In this document: piece by piece, positions 47,781 through 60,900 of the stretch | Layout: every line of letters starts with the position of its first letter | Position numbering within the stretch: the stretch's first letter is position 1 | Assembly (NCBI RefSeq): GCF_016802725.1 | Contig: NC_052664.1 | Span: 9,822,016-9,886,015 of the forward strand | Source: Solenopsis invicta | Lineage: Eukaryota; Arthropoda; Insecta; Hymenoptera; Formicidae | Reading direction: 5' to 3' | Length of the DNA stretch: 64,000 nucleotides | Made by a program: the position numbers and the translations under genes | The notes under the pieces: generated by a model | The model's input: the letters and a program-made list of their open reading frames with translations, nothing else | Database searches by the model: none | Told to the model about the DNA's origin: nothing

Positions 47781-50210
47781 AAATAATTAAAGAAGTTAGA
47801 GACTCTATATACAAATTCTCAACATCTAACAAGGTATTTTTAACTAATAAGAATCGGTACTAGATGTTTTTGTACTTTTAAATATTTGTTTATTAATCGG
47901 AACGATCGAAAGACTCATGTAACGCTAATAACGTAAGTTACATTGTTCTCGAAAACGTTTCGACTCGCAATTCAAGTCCTCATAAATGTTGTGTAGTTGC
48001 CGATACGATTTTTTTTCTCTGAATATAGTGACTAAACTTGAATTGTGTAATGCAAACGTTTTTATCATGTCCATGAAAAAGAGCAAATTCTATTTTTGCA
48101 AGTCAAACGCGATACCGCTATTTATAAATGGTAAAAACATAAGCTGCATACACAAAATAACGATATTATATTAAAATTCGACTCTGCTTTTAACAATTTA
48201 AATCCAAGAATTATTTTTATTAAAATCCCTCTCTCGTGTAATAATTTTCAAAGTAAAAATAATTCATCCATTTAACTATATTGCAAAAAAAAATCAAATC
48301 ACAGGCGTGATAAAAATGCCTTCTTCCCACGCCTATTTCTAATTACTAACTCTCGTAACTTTAACGTTTTGCTTTTATGATCCTATGAGAGATGAATGAG
48401 CTTAGTAATCGATATTCTCTTTATGTACTTTAATATAACAAAATCATAATTATAATATCTTATTGTCAAATGTGTTTGTTTTACTATTGGAAACACTTTG
48501 AATTATATAGAAAAGCAACGTTACGATACTTTAATCCTTTTATAACGACAAGATTGCACGAAGAAGGCAAGACAAGTTACAATCTACAGGTTACCCGCTC
48601 TCCTTTCTCGAAGGAAAGTAATGAAAAAGGTAAGCACCTAATTTGCTACTTGAGTTACCTCGGCTTAGCGTAAAGTAGGCATAAAGGATGCTTTTAGTGA
48701 TGCGTGGCCTTCTCGCCCGGTTCAGCCGGGAAAATGAGGACAGGCGGATTTGTCATCGTTTGCGAGGTGAGGCCGGAAATACGATTTGTACGTGCGATCG
48801 ATCAAAACAAACCTTCGTTGGCACTGTGGCGGCGGCGACGGCGGCGCTCTATCCGAGGCGATTCGATGAGCTAACGCCAACTTAACGCTACACACCCCAC
48901 TGAGCCGCACTCGGTCAGATAACTCGTGGATTTTCGAGCACCCTGCAGACTCTCCGATCGCTTCCTCACTTGTGGATTCCGCCGCCACGGTGTTTAATCC
49001 GCGCCGAGAAACTTCGCGGAGTTTTTCGCGTCAAAGGGAATCCAAATTGTCGGCTCATTAAACGGATTCTTAGACATGGGAGCAATAACTTTTACACTTT
49101 CGCAGTCACAGCATGTGATAATTAATATCTTCTTTATATATATTTACTTAACAAAATGACATAATTTCATTGTCGTTAAATATGATTTTATCTTTTGAAA
49201 TATAAAATTTCTAAATTATATAAAAAAGTATTATACGTGTTCATCGTTGTAACGATTAGATTACGTGGCGTCCTTTGAGAAAACATTAATCGCATTTTCA
49301 ATTTACTGTATAGAACAAGTTAATAATGAGCATTCAAATTAGATGTAAATAATACAAATATAATTGATTATTAAAACAATGTGATAATGAAACAGTCATG
49401 GCTATTCGGACTTACTTGTCTCTCTTCGTTATGTGCTAAGTGTGCTAACAGTGACTAACAATCGCAAGTTACAGCTGTTACTTTAAATGAACAAATATAT
49501 CATAATGCTATTAAGACAAACGTCGAAGTATATTAAAAGCTTTGTGACTATTAAGACGCTCACATAAATCAGTGTTTAGACGTTGCAAGTAAGCCTTCTC
49601 CCAAACGATCGTAGTCAGTTATAAAATTTATTGTCCAAATAGAGTTAGGTCAAACGTCGTTATACAGCGAAAATGTTTCTTATTTATCCTTTAATTATTT
49701 TATCATGTATTAGTCATTCATGAAAAGTCCCGATATTTTGTCATTGTGGTTGAGCCATCTAAATCTAATTGTAAGTGTTTATAGCGATTAATTTACCCAA
49801 AAACTTAATTATAAGAACTCTAGATCAACAGATGTGTCCAATGGAGAGTAAATTTTAATTTCCATCAAAACTAATTACCAATAATATTCGAACTATCAAT
49901 TTCTTTTGTTATTCTCATTGTTCACAACCTACGCACACGAAACGCTATACCTAAGTAACCAAGACCTTCTTACGGGAGAAAGAGGAAGATCGAGAAAAAA
50001 AAACGATTATTTTCAACAAATTACTAAAGTAAATACTTGCTCTTACGCACTGTACATGTCTGTTAAAACATGCAGGATTAAAATCCTTTGCGATATAGTG
50101 AACCGTTAATAAATAAACTGTTGCTACGAAGTGGTTTTGGAATATCCGGGGGAAAAGTTTTGATTGAAATTGATATATAATCGGTTATAGACTTACTATG
50201 TTCGTACAAT

Positions 50211-50211
<1 letters not shown>
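47781..50211. other. AT-rich intronic DNA with one GC-rich patch
   Basis: 48660-49060 is GC-rich; the minus frame there starts at GTG and is unsupported. The rest is AT-rich with nothing identifiable. Confidence 0.45.

Positions 50212-50255
<44 letters not shown>
50212..50255. repeat. CA microsatellite
   Basis: About 22 perfect CA units; a shorter run follows at about 50329-50342. The poly-Cys/Val minus frame across it is an artefact. Confidence 0.97.
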
Positions 50256-50259
<4 letters not shown>

Positions 50260-50599
50260 AAAAACAAACAAACAATTGCGATATAGAATGATTTCAAACA
50301 ATTCAATTATAGTATGACTAACGTGTACACACACACACACACATTAAAAAAAGAGAAAACAAACTGTTATTATTTTTTCTGAAAATTGTGTACACGTCTT
50401 TAGCTACCTCAAATTTTGATATAACAGTACGCAATCTAAATTAATCTGCTTCACTTTGTTTTGCGTGTTCCCTATTTTTCCAGATTTATGGCATCTCCCT
50501 ATCACATATCCGATAAAATCATCAATATTTTCCAACACAGTCTGCCGAAAATTGATACGTTGCAATATGATTTGTATTCAAAGGAGAAGAGGTACGCGA

Positions 50600-52483
50600 G
50601 TTATTGAATAAAGATGTCACGTTTGGATGCTCCTCTTTAGCTTGGCGTTTTAGCTAAGTTACACGACGACTATCAGGATGTCAAGGAACAGAAATTATGA
50701 TCTCGCGACGGAGGAACGAAGGATCCCGCGGACGGAACGAATTGGTGGGTTCGGAGGACACGGTGAGGTGGACGAGGAGCGTGAGGACTGGAAGGCGTAA
50801 GAGAATGGAAATCAATACGTGAAGTGAGCAGCCAGTTTCAGGCAGAAGTTGCCGGCTTTAGAAAGCCTTGAGACGTCGTCTGCCCATCCTCTTCGGACCC
50901 TTGTGTTAAGAGAGCTCAAGCAGAGGTGGGTGAGAGCGGAGGAAGCGCCAGTGACAGAAAGTTGGAGGAAACGAGAGAGAATGGAAGAAGGGGGGAGGGG
51001 GGGGGAAGGGGCTATACGAGAGAACAAGAAAGAGAGAGGGAGGGAGGGAAGAGAGAGACGAGAGGTTCCATTCAGGACTAATGGGGTTAAACGCCTTAGC
51101 CATCAACCGAACGCCTCCCTCTTGATTCTCGGACGTTTCGATTCGTCCGGGGCTAGAATTCGAATTATCCGTAATATCTCCGGACATAGTTTACGTTCGT
51201 CGAGACTTCGTCTCGTGAATTAATAGGCGAAGTGCGTGCGCGCGCGGATTAATAGAAAAAGAAGCCGCGACAGTCACCTCAGAAACTGTCACGATGTTGC
51301 CTTTTTAACATTCCGAAGAACGATGAAATTCTTTATTTAAAATAAGGAGACGACAGATTCCTCTTACGGACATTTTGCAAAATGGCGAAAATAATTTTCG
51401 GTAATTTTCCTAAAATTTCACGAGAGCGAATGCCAAAACAACGGAATTAAGTGACCAGCAATGATGATTGGATAGAAACACAAAGAATTATAGGACCTTT
51501 AGAATGGAAGCGTACGTTAGTACTATAAGTATTTGCGTCGTTAATGCAAAACGCCAATCGCAGAAATAGAATTCGTCGCACGTATGGTGGTTATGCGCCA
51601 TCAGCATTTCGTAGTCATCGTCCAGAAGTCGTTGAGTTTTATGCTTCTTGGATGAAAGAAGAAAACGAGAAAGAGAGAAAGAGAACCCCGTCCCCGTAAG
51701 GGTTTTATCATAATCGTTCTCGTGATGGTCCATTGTAATGGAATGCCGGATTAGAAATTGACATATGGTCAAAGATCGACGTGGGGGATCTCTCGATACA
51801 CTCTTAGGGATCACGATGAATACGCGCGCTTTAATTTTCTTATCGCATACGCAGCTTTGGAGACAGCGATTTTTTTCTATGCTCGACTTGTTCTATGCTC
51901 GACTTTAAATTATCAATTACTTCCTTTGTTTCTAATTTGTAGCTACAATAAATCGATCGAAACGTTTATGCCGTACGATTCATATTTAATATTAATATCA
52001 ATAATGTTGTATTGTAATGTTAACCGCGTGAGCATTTGGATCCGTATTAATTGCACACATATTGAAGATTATTGTTTTTATTTATCACCGATCGCTAGCA
52101 TTAGACTCATACAATTTGATTAATCAAAACGGGAGAAAATTAATCGAGCGGCTAATGAGAGTAAGGCGCAAGTTCTGGGACGCAAATTCGGTTACTAATT
52201 TGATTAATATATGGATTTATTCTCGAAGCCATTAATTATTAATCAACATAGTGTCCAAATCATTCAATTAATAAGTAACGATTTTTACATTGATTTATGT
52301 ATTTTAGAATTCCAAATTAAGCATCACAAGTCATAAGCTTCATGTTCGATTCAACATTCCTGACAATGCTCGTTTACAGTTACGCACCTTTTTAATAACA
52401 TTGTCGCATTTATTTCAAAAGTTATTCGCAAATACCGTTGAAATTTCATGATCTTTATAAATAGAAAAAAACATCAGGCTTAC
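50600..52483. other. GC-rich patch and AT-rich DNA upstream of ey intron donor
   Basis: 50680-51230 is purine- and GC-rich (GAGAG and GGGGA runs, plus strand). 51230-52480 is mixed. Frames of 90-124 codons are low-complexity or unsupported. The last bases form the ey donor on the minus strand. Confidence 0.4.
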
Positions 52484-52607
52484 CTTTATGTGCCATGTCG
52501 TCAGCAGTGACCGAAGCTATGAGGCCGGTTGCGCCCGGCCATGGAGCGACCGCAGCGCCCAGCTGCTGCGAAGGCAGAATCTTCGGGCCTTTGAACACTT
52601 CCGTTCA
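52484..52607 (-). CDS. ey: eyeless (Pax6) N-terminal coding exon
   Basis: Eyeless/Pax6 is a nuclear transcription factor that binds DNA with a paired domain and a homeodomain and directs eye and brain development. On the minus strand this exon reads ...APWPGATGLIASVTADD, then MAHK, and ends with the first G of the next codon at 52484. The donor is strong (AAAG, then GTAAGC). The next exon begins with GG, completing the Gly codon, so the join reads MAHKGHSGVNQ, like Drosophila Ey. The in-frame ATG is at 52496-52494. The reading frame stays open upstream to a TGA at 52607-52605, and its peptide resembles the Drosophila Ey leader (PPW, then LI, then ED before MAHKG), so translation probably starts upstream. 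The main acceptor is TTTCAG, with the exon starting at 52607. A second AG puts the start at 52597, where TG TTC could complete a split ATG. The exon identity is firm; the 5' boundary is inferred. Confidence 0.85.
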
Positions 52608-54080
52608 CTGAAACCCATAATTAACATGCTTAACATATCGTTAGAGAAAATTTCTATCTTGCAGGCAGCAACAACAGCGCCTTTTCGTTCCAAAAGTTAA
52701 AAATAGCCGCGTAATTGAGAAAACAAGAAAGGTACTACGTACAGTATAGAAATATGAATGTGAAACGTAGGGAGATGCACGTTGACGAACACAACGAGCC
52801 AACTCGAGGTAATTAATGAAGCGATTATCGAAAGAATTGAAGCGGCTCGTCCCGCAGGCACTTGTCGGTTTCGACGACCCACCCGAACTGTCTCGCACTG
52901 CCGTGTACAAACGTCGTAGTTAATTCGGCGCTGTATATTCAAAAACTGTACGCATCTATGGCACCTGTGTAAATCTGCGTCATTTGCATATCGCGGTCGC
53001 ATGTGCGTCGCCTTAAGCGGGCAAATAAACCGATCTCTTCCCGCACTGTTATCTTTAAACTCGCCGTTTCTATCCTATCGCAACGTATCGACAATTTATT
53101 TCAATTTTGCGTTTTATAAAACGCCAGCAAAAAAGTTGACAAATATACGGAGCCTGAAACCAGATATAACCTTTCGCCAACAGATAGGAGAACAAACTGT
53201 AACAAAAATGACACGATTGTACTAATGAGACATTCAGTGGAATTATGAAATGATAAAATTAAACATTAAGAATATTTAATGAAAAATTGAGAATTGAAGA
53301 AACAAACAGAATCTTGTTAAATTTTGGATCTAAAGTGAAATGTAATAAAAACTAATTTAGAATTACAAGATAAATTATTGATAAATTTTCGTGTACAAGA
53401 TCGCAGTATTAGTAAAAATTGTAAGTGTCATAAAAATAGATAGTTTCTTAATTCATGTACTGTACTAATTTCTACTTTTTTTATGTTACTGACAAATATT
53501 AACAAATGTCGACGAAATAACATAATATTGACAAAAAAACTACTTTGATTGCATGTATCGTCATAACAGTCGATCCTCGCGTATTACAAATACAAAGTAA
53601 ATCTCATTCTTGAAACAAATGGAATCGTCTCGAATGTCGTAATATTGACGACACGGAGTGTTTTAATTACCGAGGATCGCGCTCGTTGAAGATGTAAACT
53701 ACACGTGAACGTAACACCCATGTGTATTTTTCACTACCGCAGACAGAAAAAAAAGGGGTGAAGTGAGAGCTGATGGTACCAGAAGGGATGAAAATGGAGC
53801 TAAGCGCGATAATTAGTGTCGGAAAGGGTTAGTCGGCTGAGAGCGTACGAGTTGTATCGCTCCGTGGATAAAACGCATACGAGAAGCCATAGGAAGAAAA
53901 ACAGTCCGTGAAAAGAGAGTTTAAACGGAAAGGTATTATGAAACTCGAATTTCGTCGTCAACAGACATATAATGCAGAATACATTACGAAAATGAAAAGT
54001 AACATACGGAAGCTTAATTTACAAAAGCTTTATTTTCATTCGCTCAATTAAATCGATTTTAAATGTCTTAATTGCAGCTG
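52608..54080. other. DNA immediately 5' of the ey leader exon
   Basis: On the minus strand this leads into the TTTCAG acceptor of the leader exon. Moderately GC-rich at 52780-53060 and 53640-53900. I could not identify an upstream exon here with confidence. Confidence 0.45.
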
Positions 54081-54518
54081 GGGGCGTTAAAAAAGTAACG
54101 CGTTATCGTTACTTTTCGCAAAAATATAATTCGTTACCGTTATTAATTTTAAGGAGTAACCGATATTGTTACATTTTATAATGCTACAATAGATCTTTAG
54201 ATTTTAAAATTACATTGTTTGATGATCAATGTTAAATGTAATAATGAATAATAAAGTTTTATTAACTTGAAGTTTTAAAGCTATTCTGTATAAAGAGAAA
54301 GCTTTTCTTTATATTACATTTATGTAATAATTAGTTATTTTTAAGAATTTAGATGAAACATTTTTTTAAACATTAACAATAAACACTGTCAGTACTGAAA
54401 GTCTATAACATATATGTAATGTATATTATTCAATACTGCCAGTGTGGCTAAGCACTGTATCGACTAAATTACTGCTAAGAAAACGATAACGATTACAGTA
54501 ACACGTTACTTTCTAACT
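54081..54518. mobile_element. TIR element with GTAACG-rich ends
   Basis: The left end GCGTTAAAAAAGTAACGCGT is mirrored by ACACGTTACTTTCTAAC on the right, with further GTTAC and GTAAC words inside both ends (TTATCGTTAC, GATTACAGTAAC). This design resembles hAT-type non-autonomous elements. AT-rich, non-coding interior. Confidence 0.65.
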
Positions 54519-56239
54519 TAAATGTAGAAAACATGAATTCTTTGTAAATTATAACAATTCAAAAATGATAATACGTAACGCATGAAATGAAAAAAGATTC
54601 TTTATACGGGCAAAAAGACAATCATGATTGAATTAACAATATATGTTTGATTAAGAAAATTTTGGTTGAAATAAACAGAATTTCTTCGAGTATTATAATC
54701 AAATATTTTAGTGTACAACCGAAAGATTTAGGTATGATAACAATAAAAATTTAGTTTCCGGTTAAAACTATCAAACTATGTATTCTATGTAATAATATAG
54801 CTATTAAGTGATCGCAAGAAGATAATCACGTGACACAGGTCAAAGTAAAAGGTAACATTATGAGATTTTTTTACGACTATATTAAAATGCTTCTTGTTGC
54901 GAGTTCTTAAAATTGTGTTCGAAAACGGAAGTAACTGAGAAATGTATAGTATATTGACAATATAAGTTTTAATTTTGAATAAATATTAATTAAGGAACTT
55001 GATAATTCCTACAAAAATTTCGATTCGTTCATTCAAACAGATATACTGATCCATGAAGTTTATAATTAATGCAACCAGATTTTTTTTTCAATGTGACCGT
55101 AACTAGTATGTAATCAAATTCGACTAGTTATCTACTAACCAGAATGTTAGTAACCCAATTTGTTAATTAGTTTAATGAAAGTTATGGATTGTTTATATTT
55201 CACAAAATAGGTTGTTGTATTAATTTAATTGTTTTAATGGATTAATTTAACCAGTTTTTTTTTAACACAAGTTTGAAATTATTACAAAGATACGGAAAGC
55301 TAATTTTAAATCCGTTAAAAACTAGCATTGTGTAATATAATTCGGTGATATATATTATTGCGGCGATGTTCTATTCACACACTGTGTTATTTTACTTCAT
55401 TAATATGCCAATCGCGATATATTTTTCCATTAGATGCTAGCAGAAGAAAAATGCTAGCAAAGACATCTCTTTCACATTTTACGCAATAAAATCACAAATT
55501 CACATTATAATTTTTAAGACAATTTACTTCTGCAGATTATCGTGACGACATTCAAACGCGAAGCAACGTAAGCATCTGCACAAGACACTTCTCCCTTTTT
55601 CCCTTTCATTATCCACGATGCTCTTTGCGCTACAATACAGAGAAGAGCTTCCTCGTGCTACGAAGACGCGGCGAGGGAGATGAAATACAGACGTTGAAGA
55701 GGAAAGAGAACCGAACGAGAGGCGCGAAAGGCACACGTTTACGTATATACGAAAGAGACGGGCGTGAGGGGAGGGGGTTGAAACGCATCGCATTCGCATA
55801 TTGTGCAAGAGGATTACCTCGGATTATGCCCGACTGAGCGCAAACAGGATCACGTCACTTCTGTTTGCAAGACGCCAAGCTGTCGATTTAGTGAACTCGA
55901 ATTCGACTCTATCTTACGTGGAATCACCAACGGAACAGAGGTTTTCCGGCAGACTCTTTTCCCTTGGCCATATGATTTAAGTCCGTTAAAATTAAGTGTA
56001 ATTAGTTAAAGAAGAGCTATTACATGCGCAATCAAGAACATCTTTTAAATATTACTTTCACGTTATTATAAAATATACAATGTAAGATACGTGTCACAAT
56101 TTTGGAAATATAAATAGGTGCTTCAATTTATAGAGACAAATATGATGCTCTTATGATTTTTCCTCCTCATTTAAATATTCCTTTTTCAGTGAACGTTCAA
56201 TAAGATGCGATTTTTAAAAAACCTGCGTAACTTCTTCGA
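54519..56239. other. AT-rich DNA with one GC-rich patch
   Basis: Fragment resembling the right end of the CACTGA foldback family near 55040-55100. 55540-55940 is GC-richer. No gene is seen. Confidence 0.45.
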
Positions 56240-57090
56240 CATTAGAGGAATGTCGCCAATACTGGCATTCTAGCTCTCCTGAAGAGCTATCTCTTTATTT
56301 CTCGGAAACTAAACTCTTGTGCTGTATTAATATTGATAAAAATATGATTTAAATAATTAAGGAAATAAAAACCCACGTTCATATATACATAGTTTCTTTC
56401 TACATAAAATTTACTTAAAACGAAATTTTGAAAAGCAAGAATAAAACTTGCATTTTCTACTGCAAATTGCATAATTTAAAATTTAAACAATGTATTATTG
56501 ATAATAGATCATTTTTATAGCTTCCCAAAACAATCATGTTTATATTTTTCTCTCTCATATTTTCTTTATAGTGCAGTTTGGAACATAAAATCGCTGTAAA
56601 TAAACCGGCATTCAACAACCGCTTCATTCAACAACATTTGTTATTTGATGAAAGTAACACTATTATTAAATGTATTTATTAATTCAAACATTTGTTTGTT
56701 TGGCTACAATAACATTTATTAAATCAATAAGAAATCGTTTTCTCTATCTAGCCTGTTACAAATTTTGTTGTTTAATATATAAAAATACATTTCATTATTT
56801 ATTTTATCAATTTGTTTTATAGTCAACTTATAGAGCCGTGTCTAAATTTTATTACTGCCTACTGTGCCAGTTTTAGAATTCAATTTTTCACTTTCGCTCT
56901 TTTTGGATTGTGTTGTGGAAACATTAATTATTATAAAATACGAAACAATTATAAAAAATTATTATATAAACGGTTATTATAAAAAATATAGCATCTAATA
57001 GAAAACACTAATTTATAAAGTTTTAGTTTTAGTTTTTGCTTAAAAAATATTACCCGAAAATAAAGTAATATGTCAGTATTGATAACTGTT
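56240..57090. mobile_element. Dispersed repeat R, copy 2, with TIRs
   Basis: Left end GTCGCCAATACTGGCATTCT; right end TATGTCAGTATTGATAAC, its diverged inverse. Internal sequence is collinear with 15480-16560. The right end (AATATTACCCGAAAATAAAG, then TATGTC) also resembles the right end of the Tc1-like element near 9790-9850, so these are probably its non-autonomous relatives. Confidence 0.7.
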
Positions 57091-57359
57091 CTTTAAATAT
57101 TTTTACGATTATTTAAATTAATCTTATTAAATTAAGAATAATATCTTGTTACCTATTAAATTAAAGGTTCGATTTTGTGCAATTGTTCTTAACCTCGTTT
57201 AAACAAATTAAAATTCGAAGATATACACGAGTTAACAATTAATTGTTTATAGAAACAAATTATTAAAATCGTATTTTATTTCATCAAAGAAACGGAAGAT
57301 TGTTGATGAAATTGAGAAATTTTTAGCAAATTGTCAATCGAAGATCGTTCGTTGCCGAA

Positions 57360-58000
57360 CTAATGGAAAAGATATGGCAGAACGGACTGGTTATCGCGGG
57401 ACAAGTTCGAACTCTTCTTGAACATTCCGCAAACGCAACGCAACGCGGTGAGAGACGCATCAGGGGCGTAACGGGGCGGCGGCGGTGGCGGAAAGGTAGC
57501 ATTATACACGCGGATGGTAATAGGTTCCATATCCACGAGCTGCCGGCGCATTATGCTTTACATTTCCGGCGAAACACTGTTAATGGCACCCACCGCCGTC
57601 GCTACCGCGACTACCGTCGAAATCTACCCCCGTAATACACGCCCAACAGCCCCCGCAGGCATTAACCGCTCGCGCTACCGTATAAAGTGACTTCCGCCCG
57701 CGATTACGTTCGTCGTGAGCACGTACACGTTTGTGCGTTTGTACATTAATTATTAATTAACGCCGGCGAAGAATGAGGCGGCTTATTATCGGCGATAAAC
57801 TGTTCCCCGCGTAATCGAGGACGATTGAGAGATAAATCGCTTTAGTGTAACGTATGCAGCTTTTGCGTGGAATTAATTAATCCGAAAAGTACCTGTCTTT
57901 GCGTGTATATTTTCTTTTTACTTTTGTGAAGTTTACACACTCAGAGCGACGCAGGCGTATTTAATCGTCTCTTTATCAAAAACCTTACGTAAAGACTGTA
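57360..58000. other. CpG-rich block with TAATTA cluster
   Basis: GC-rich sequence with GGC triplets near 57475. At 57745-57760, ATTAATTATTAATTAA carries overlapping homeodomain core sites. It lies upstream of the ey leader exon. Possible regulatory DNA; no gene supported. Confidence 0.3.
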
Positions 58001-60000
58001 TTTGTTATCTCTTTGAAAAGTTTGGCACACGTATACGTTTGAATCATTGTGTACCCAAATTTACGTCACTGTTACTTTAGGAAGATCTACACGTTCCCAT
58101 TCTTGGGTCAACAAATAGTGTAATAAGCGTTTCAACATGTGTATAGACGAAACAACTGCAATAATCAAGTCAACCTTAATCTCCCATAATTACCAAATTA
58201 CTTCTGAATCTCGTAAGAGTATTGAAGTACGAAATTCTCTTAACGCATTCAGAAACACAATTTCTACAATGATTATCTTCCTCATCTTTAATTTCCATAA
58301 TCAGCAATGCGCATACATTCGGAAAAATTTGCTTTGCACACAGCTTCGTAAAAATTTCCTTAATTGCCGTATGACAACGATCGAGTCAACGTGTTTAACG
58401 ATATTTCTCGTTTTCATTTTACTTCGATATCGATCAATCCGATAATCGTCCAATCCGCTCCAGATGTAGACCATCGAAAGACGTTTCATTGATCAACGTT
58501 AATTCGCGCGCGTCGTTTATAGGATCTATTCCTGTTTAACGGCACGTTAATAATGAACAGTTAACGAGGCGTTAAACGGTTATAGATCTTACGGAAGGCT
58601 TCCTTCGAAACATAATACAATTCAATCTAATGCAATTGCGTTCCGTGCTATAAGGAGGTTCGCGGCCAATTTTCTGCTCTTTTGCAACAATTTGCTGTTA
58701 TTTATGAACTTTCTTCTTCGGATTTTCGAATGGTTTTCATTACGTTGCTCTTTCCTGCGGAACTCGATTTAACTTTTCGACGTGTCGGGCTTTTATCATG
58801 TCGAACATTCGTTCTCAGAATGTTGTATTTATATATGAATCTAAGACTGATTATCTTGCGGTACGTCTGTTTTCACTTTGCTCATCTTCTTCCAAGCAAA
58901 TTTAGTATAACAACAACAATAATCTTTATCGAAATGTAATAATAAACAAAAAAAAACATTAATTGATGTACAGAAAGAAAGTAAAAGAAGATTATAATTC
59001 ATCTCAAGAGATGAGGCATCGAAGTAATGCCTTAAAGCCTACTTGTGCAATAAAGCTACCCAAAACACAATGTGTATTCATTTCATTTGTTCTTAGATCT
59101 ATGTGTCTAAATTTGCAAAAAAATCCAGCTTGTATAAATCGGGAATCATGATGTAGATTCAACCGGAAAAATGTTAATCAAAGATCCTTGTAATTAATGC
59201 CGGTTCGCACCAATAACTTAATTTTAAACTCAGTCAAATGTTCTAGCTGCAAATTTTCGAGTTCAATCATATAATAGTAAAAATTCTGTTTGATATAAGA
59301 CGCAAGCGTCATGCATACGCTGTTATACGTCTTGTTGATACAATCAATTTTTCTTAGTATAGAAATGAATATTTGTAATAGACACAATAATTGACATGTG
59401 CACTTTGCAATCGTACTGACTTCATTTTATCATTACATATAATTTAACATGTTGACGATTGTTCTTTATCATATCAGTTTGTCCACAAATATAGATTCTT
59501 TAATTCAAAGCTTTACCTTTCTTAGTCCTATTATAAATCAAATTACATTCTTTTGTGTTCTGATTATTTTGAAATTTATACTTTGGATTTTGTAATTGAC
59601 TCATCAATATGAAGAACAATTTCGCAAGACCAATAGTATCGCTGAGGATTATTTGAAAAGTCTGATACGAATAATAAAAGTTTTTTTTTTAATAAATAAG
59701 TTATTTGCGCTCTTTCAGCCGCGTTGTTACTTTTATTAGTCTGTATTATTGTTTGAGTTTAGAGAGTCCCTGAAATTGGTTTATTTATTAATTTATTTGT
59801 AATAGATCTTCTCTCTCTTTGCTCTATTTTTAAGCAAATATGAATTAATCCACTTGCGCGTTGAAGCGATATCCTCTTCGTTAACTTCATTAATCGCTCT
59901 AAGTAAATACTAAAACATGACTTTAAGACAGTACTTTTATAATACAGAATTTAACATCAAATACAAGTTTTCAAATAAATTGTGACACAGTCGCCAGCAG
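58001..60000. other. AT-rich DNA, no gene
   Basis: Frames of 60-102 codons on both strands lack recognisable domains. No repeat boundary was found. Confidence 0.5.
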
Positions 60001-60900
60001 ATTAAAGAAAAGCCTATACTTTCACGCGGAGATGTGCGACGACTTTCGCTCGAGATATATCGGCCGAGGAGCGGCGACTCAGACGTTCTACGCGCGGCTC
60101 GACGTTGTTTACGAGCAACCGACGGCGTTGCCGTCGTATATTCACCCCGATTAGAGAATCGGGTCTACCGCAAAGAAACTACTGCCGTAGTAGCCGACGC
60201 ACAATGCGCCGTCACGACGCTGGAAAGAAGCGTTCACAAATGATCGCGTCGGATGTCACCGCGGGGCGTCCCACACTTGCGCGCTCGACATTCAGACTCC
60301 GGGTGCTCTTTGACTCGCGCATTTTACACGGCAAATCGTATAAAGCCTATCGCCTAATTACGACATAATACCGTGACTGTGTGCAAGAGGGGAGGGGAGG
60401 GGAGACGGAGGAAAGGAATAGACACTACGACAAGATGGTGCATGCAAGAGAGACCGAAACGAGAGAGAGAGAGACGGAGGGTTACGTCGTATATGTATAT
60501 AGGACGTCGCGGAAATTCGACGCGCTATTCAATCGCATTCGTCTCCGGTAGTGCGACGAGTTCGCGGGGGATGGTGAGCGCCTAACGCTTTAAGCCGTAT
60601 TATACGCTACGTGCATGCAATCTGCATTCCCGCAGCGCGCGACGCGCATTCGCCTGCCGCGGCTGATACCGCGAGCTGTGTTAATCAGCGAGATGAACCG
60701 ACGGGATTTTCGGGGGCGTTTGATGCGCAACGAGCGATTAACGGCGAGTTCGCGATGTTCAATTAGCCGAGCGCATTCGTGCCTGAAGACGCCGGTGGGT
60801 CGCCGCGTCGAAGATTCTTTGAACTTCCGGTGTCTTCAGCGCCGGGGTATGTCGGGTAGAATCCTAGTCGCGATTGTTACATATTTATATCAATGATTTC
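60001..60900. other. CpG-rich block upstream of ey
   Basis: Dense CpG with a GGGGA-rich tract near 60393. A Pax6-type core TTCACGC lies at 60021-60027. Frames on the plus strand are Arg-rich and unsupported. Candidate regulatory element. Confidence 0.35.

Larger units (their letters stand above)
25074..52483 (-). other. ey intron between leader exon and paired domain (27.4 kb)
   Basis: Donor GTAAGC at 52483 and acceptor TTCTCAG ending at 25074, with matching phase. It contains most of the foldback elements, several CpG-rich blocks and no coding gene I can support. In Drosophila the eye enhancer of ey lies in an intron, so enhancers are expected here, but none can be assigned from sequence alone. 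Confidence 0.8.
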
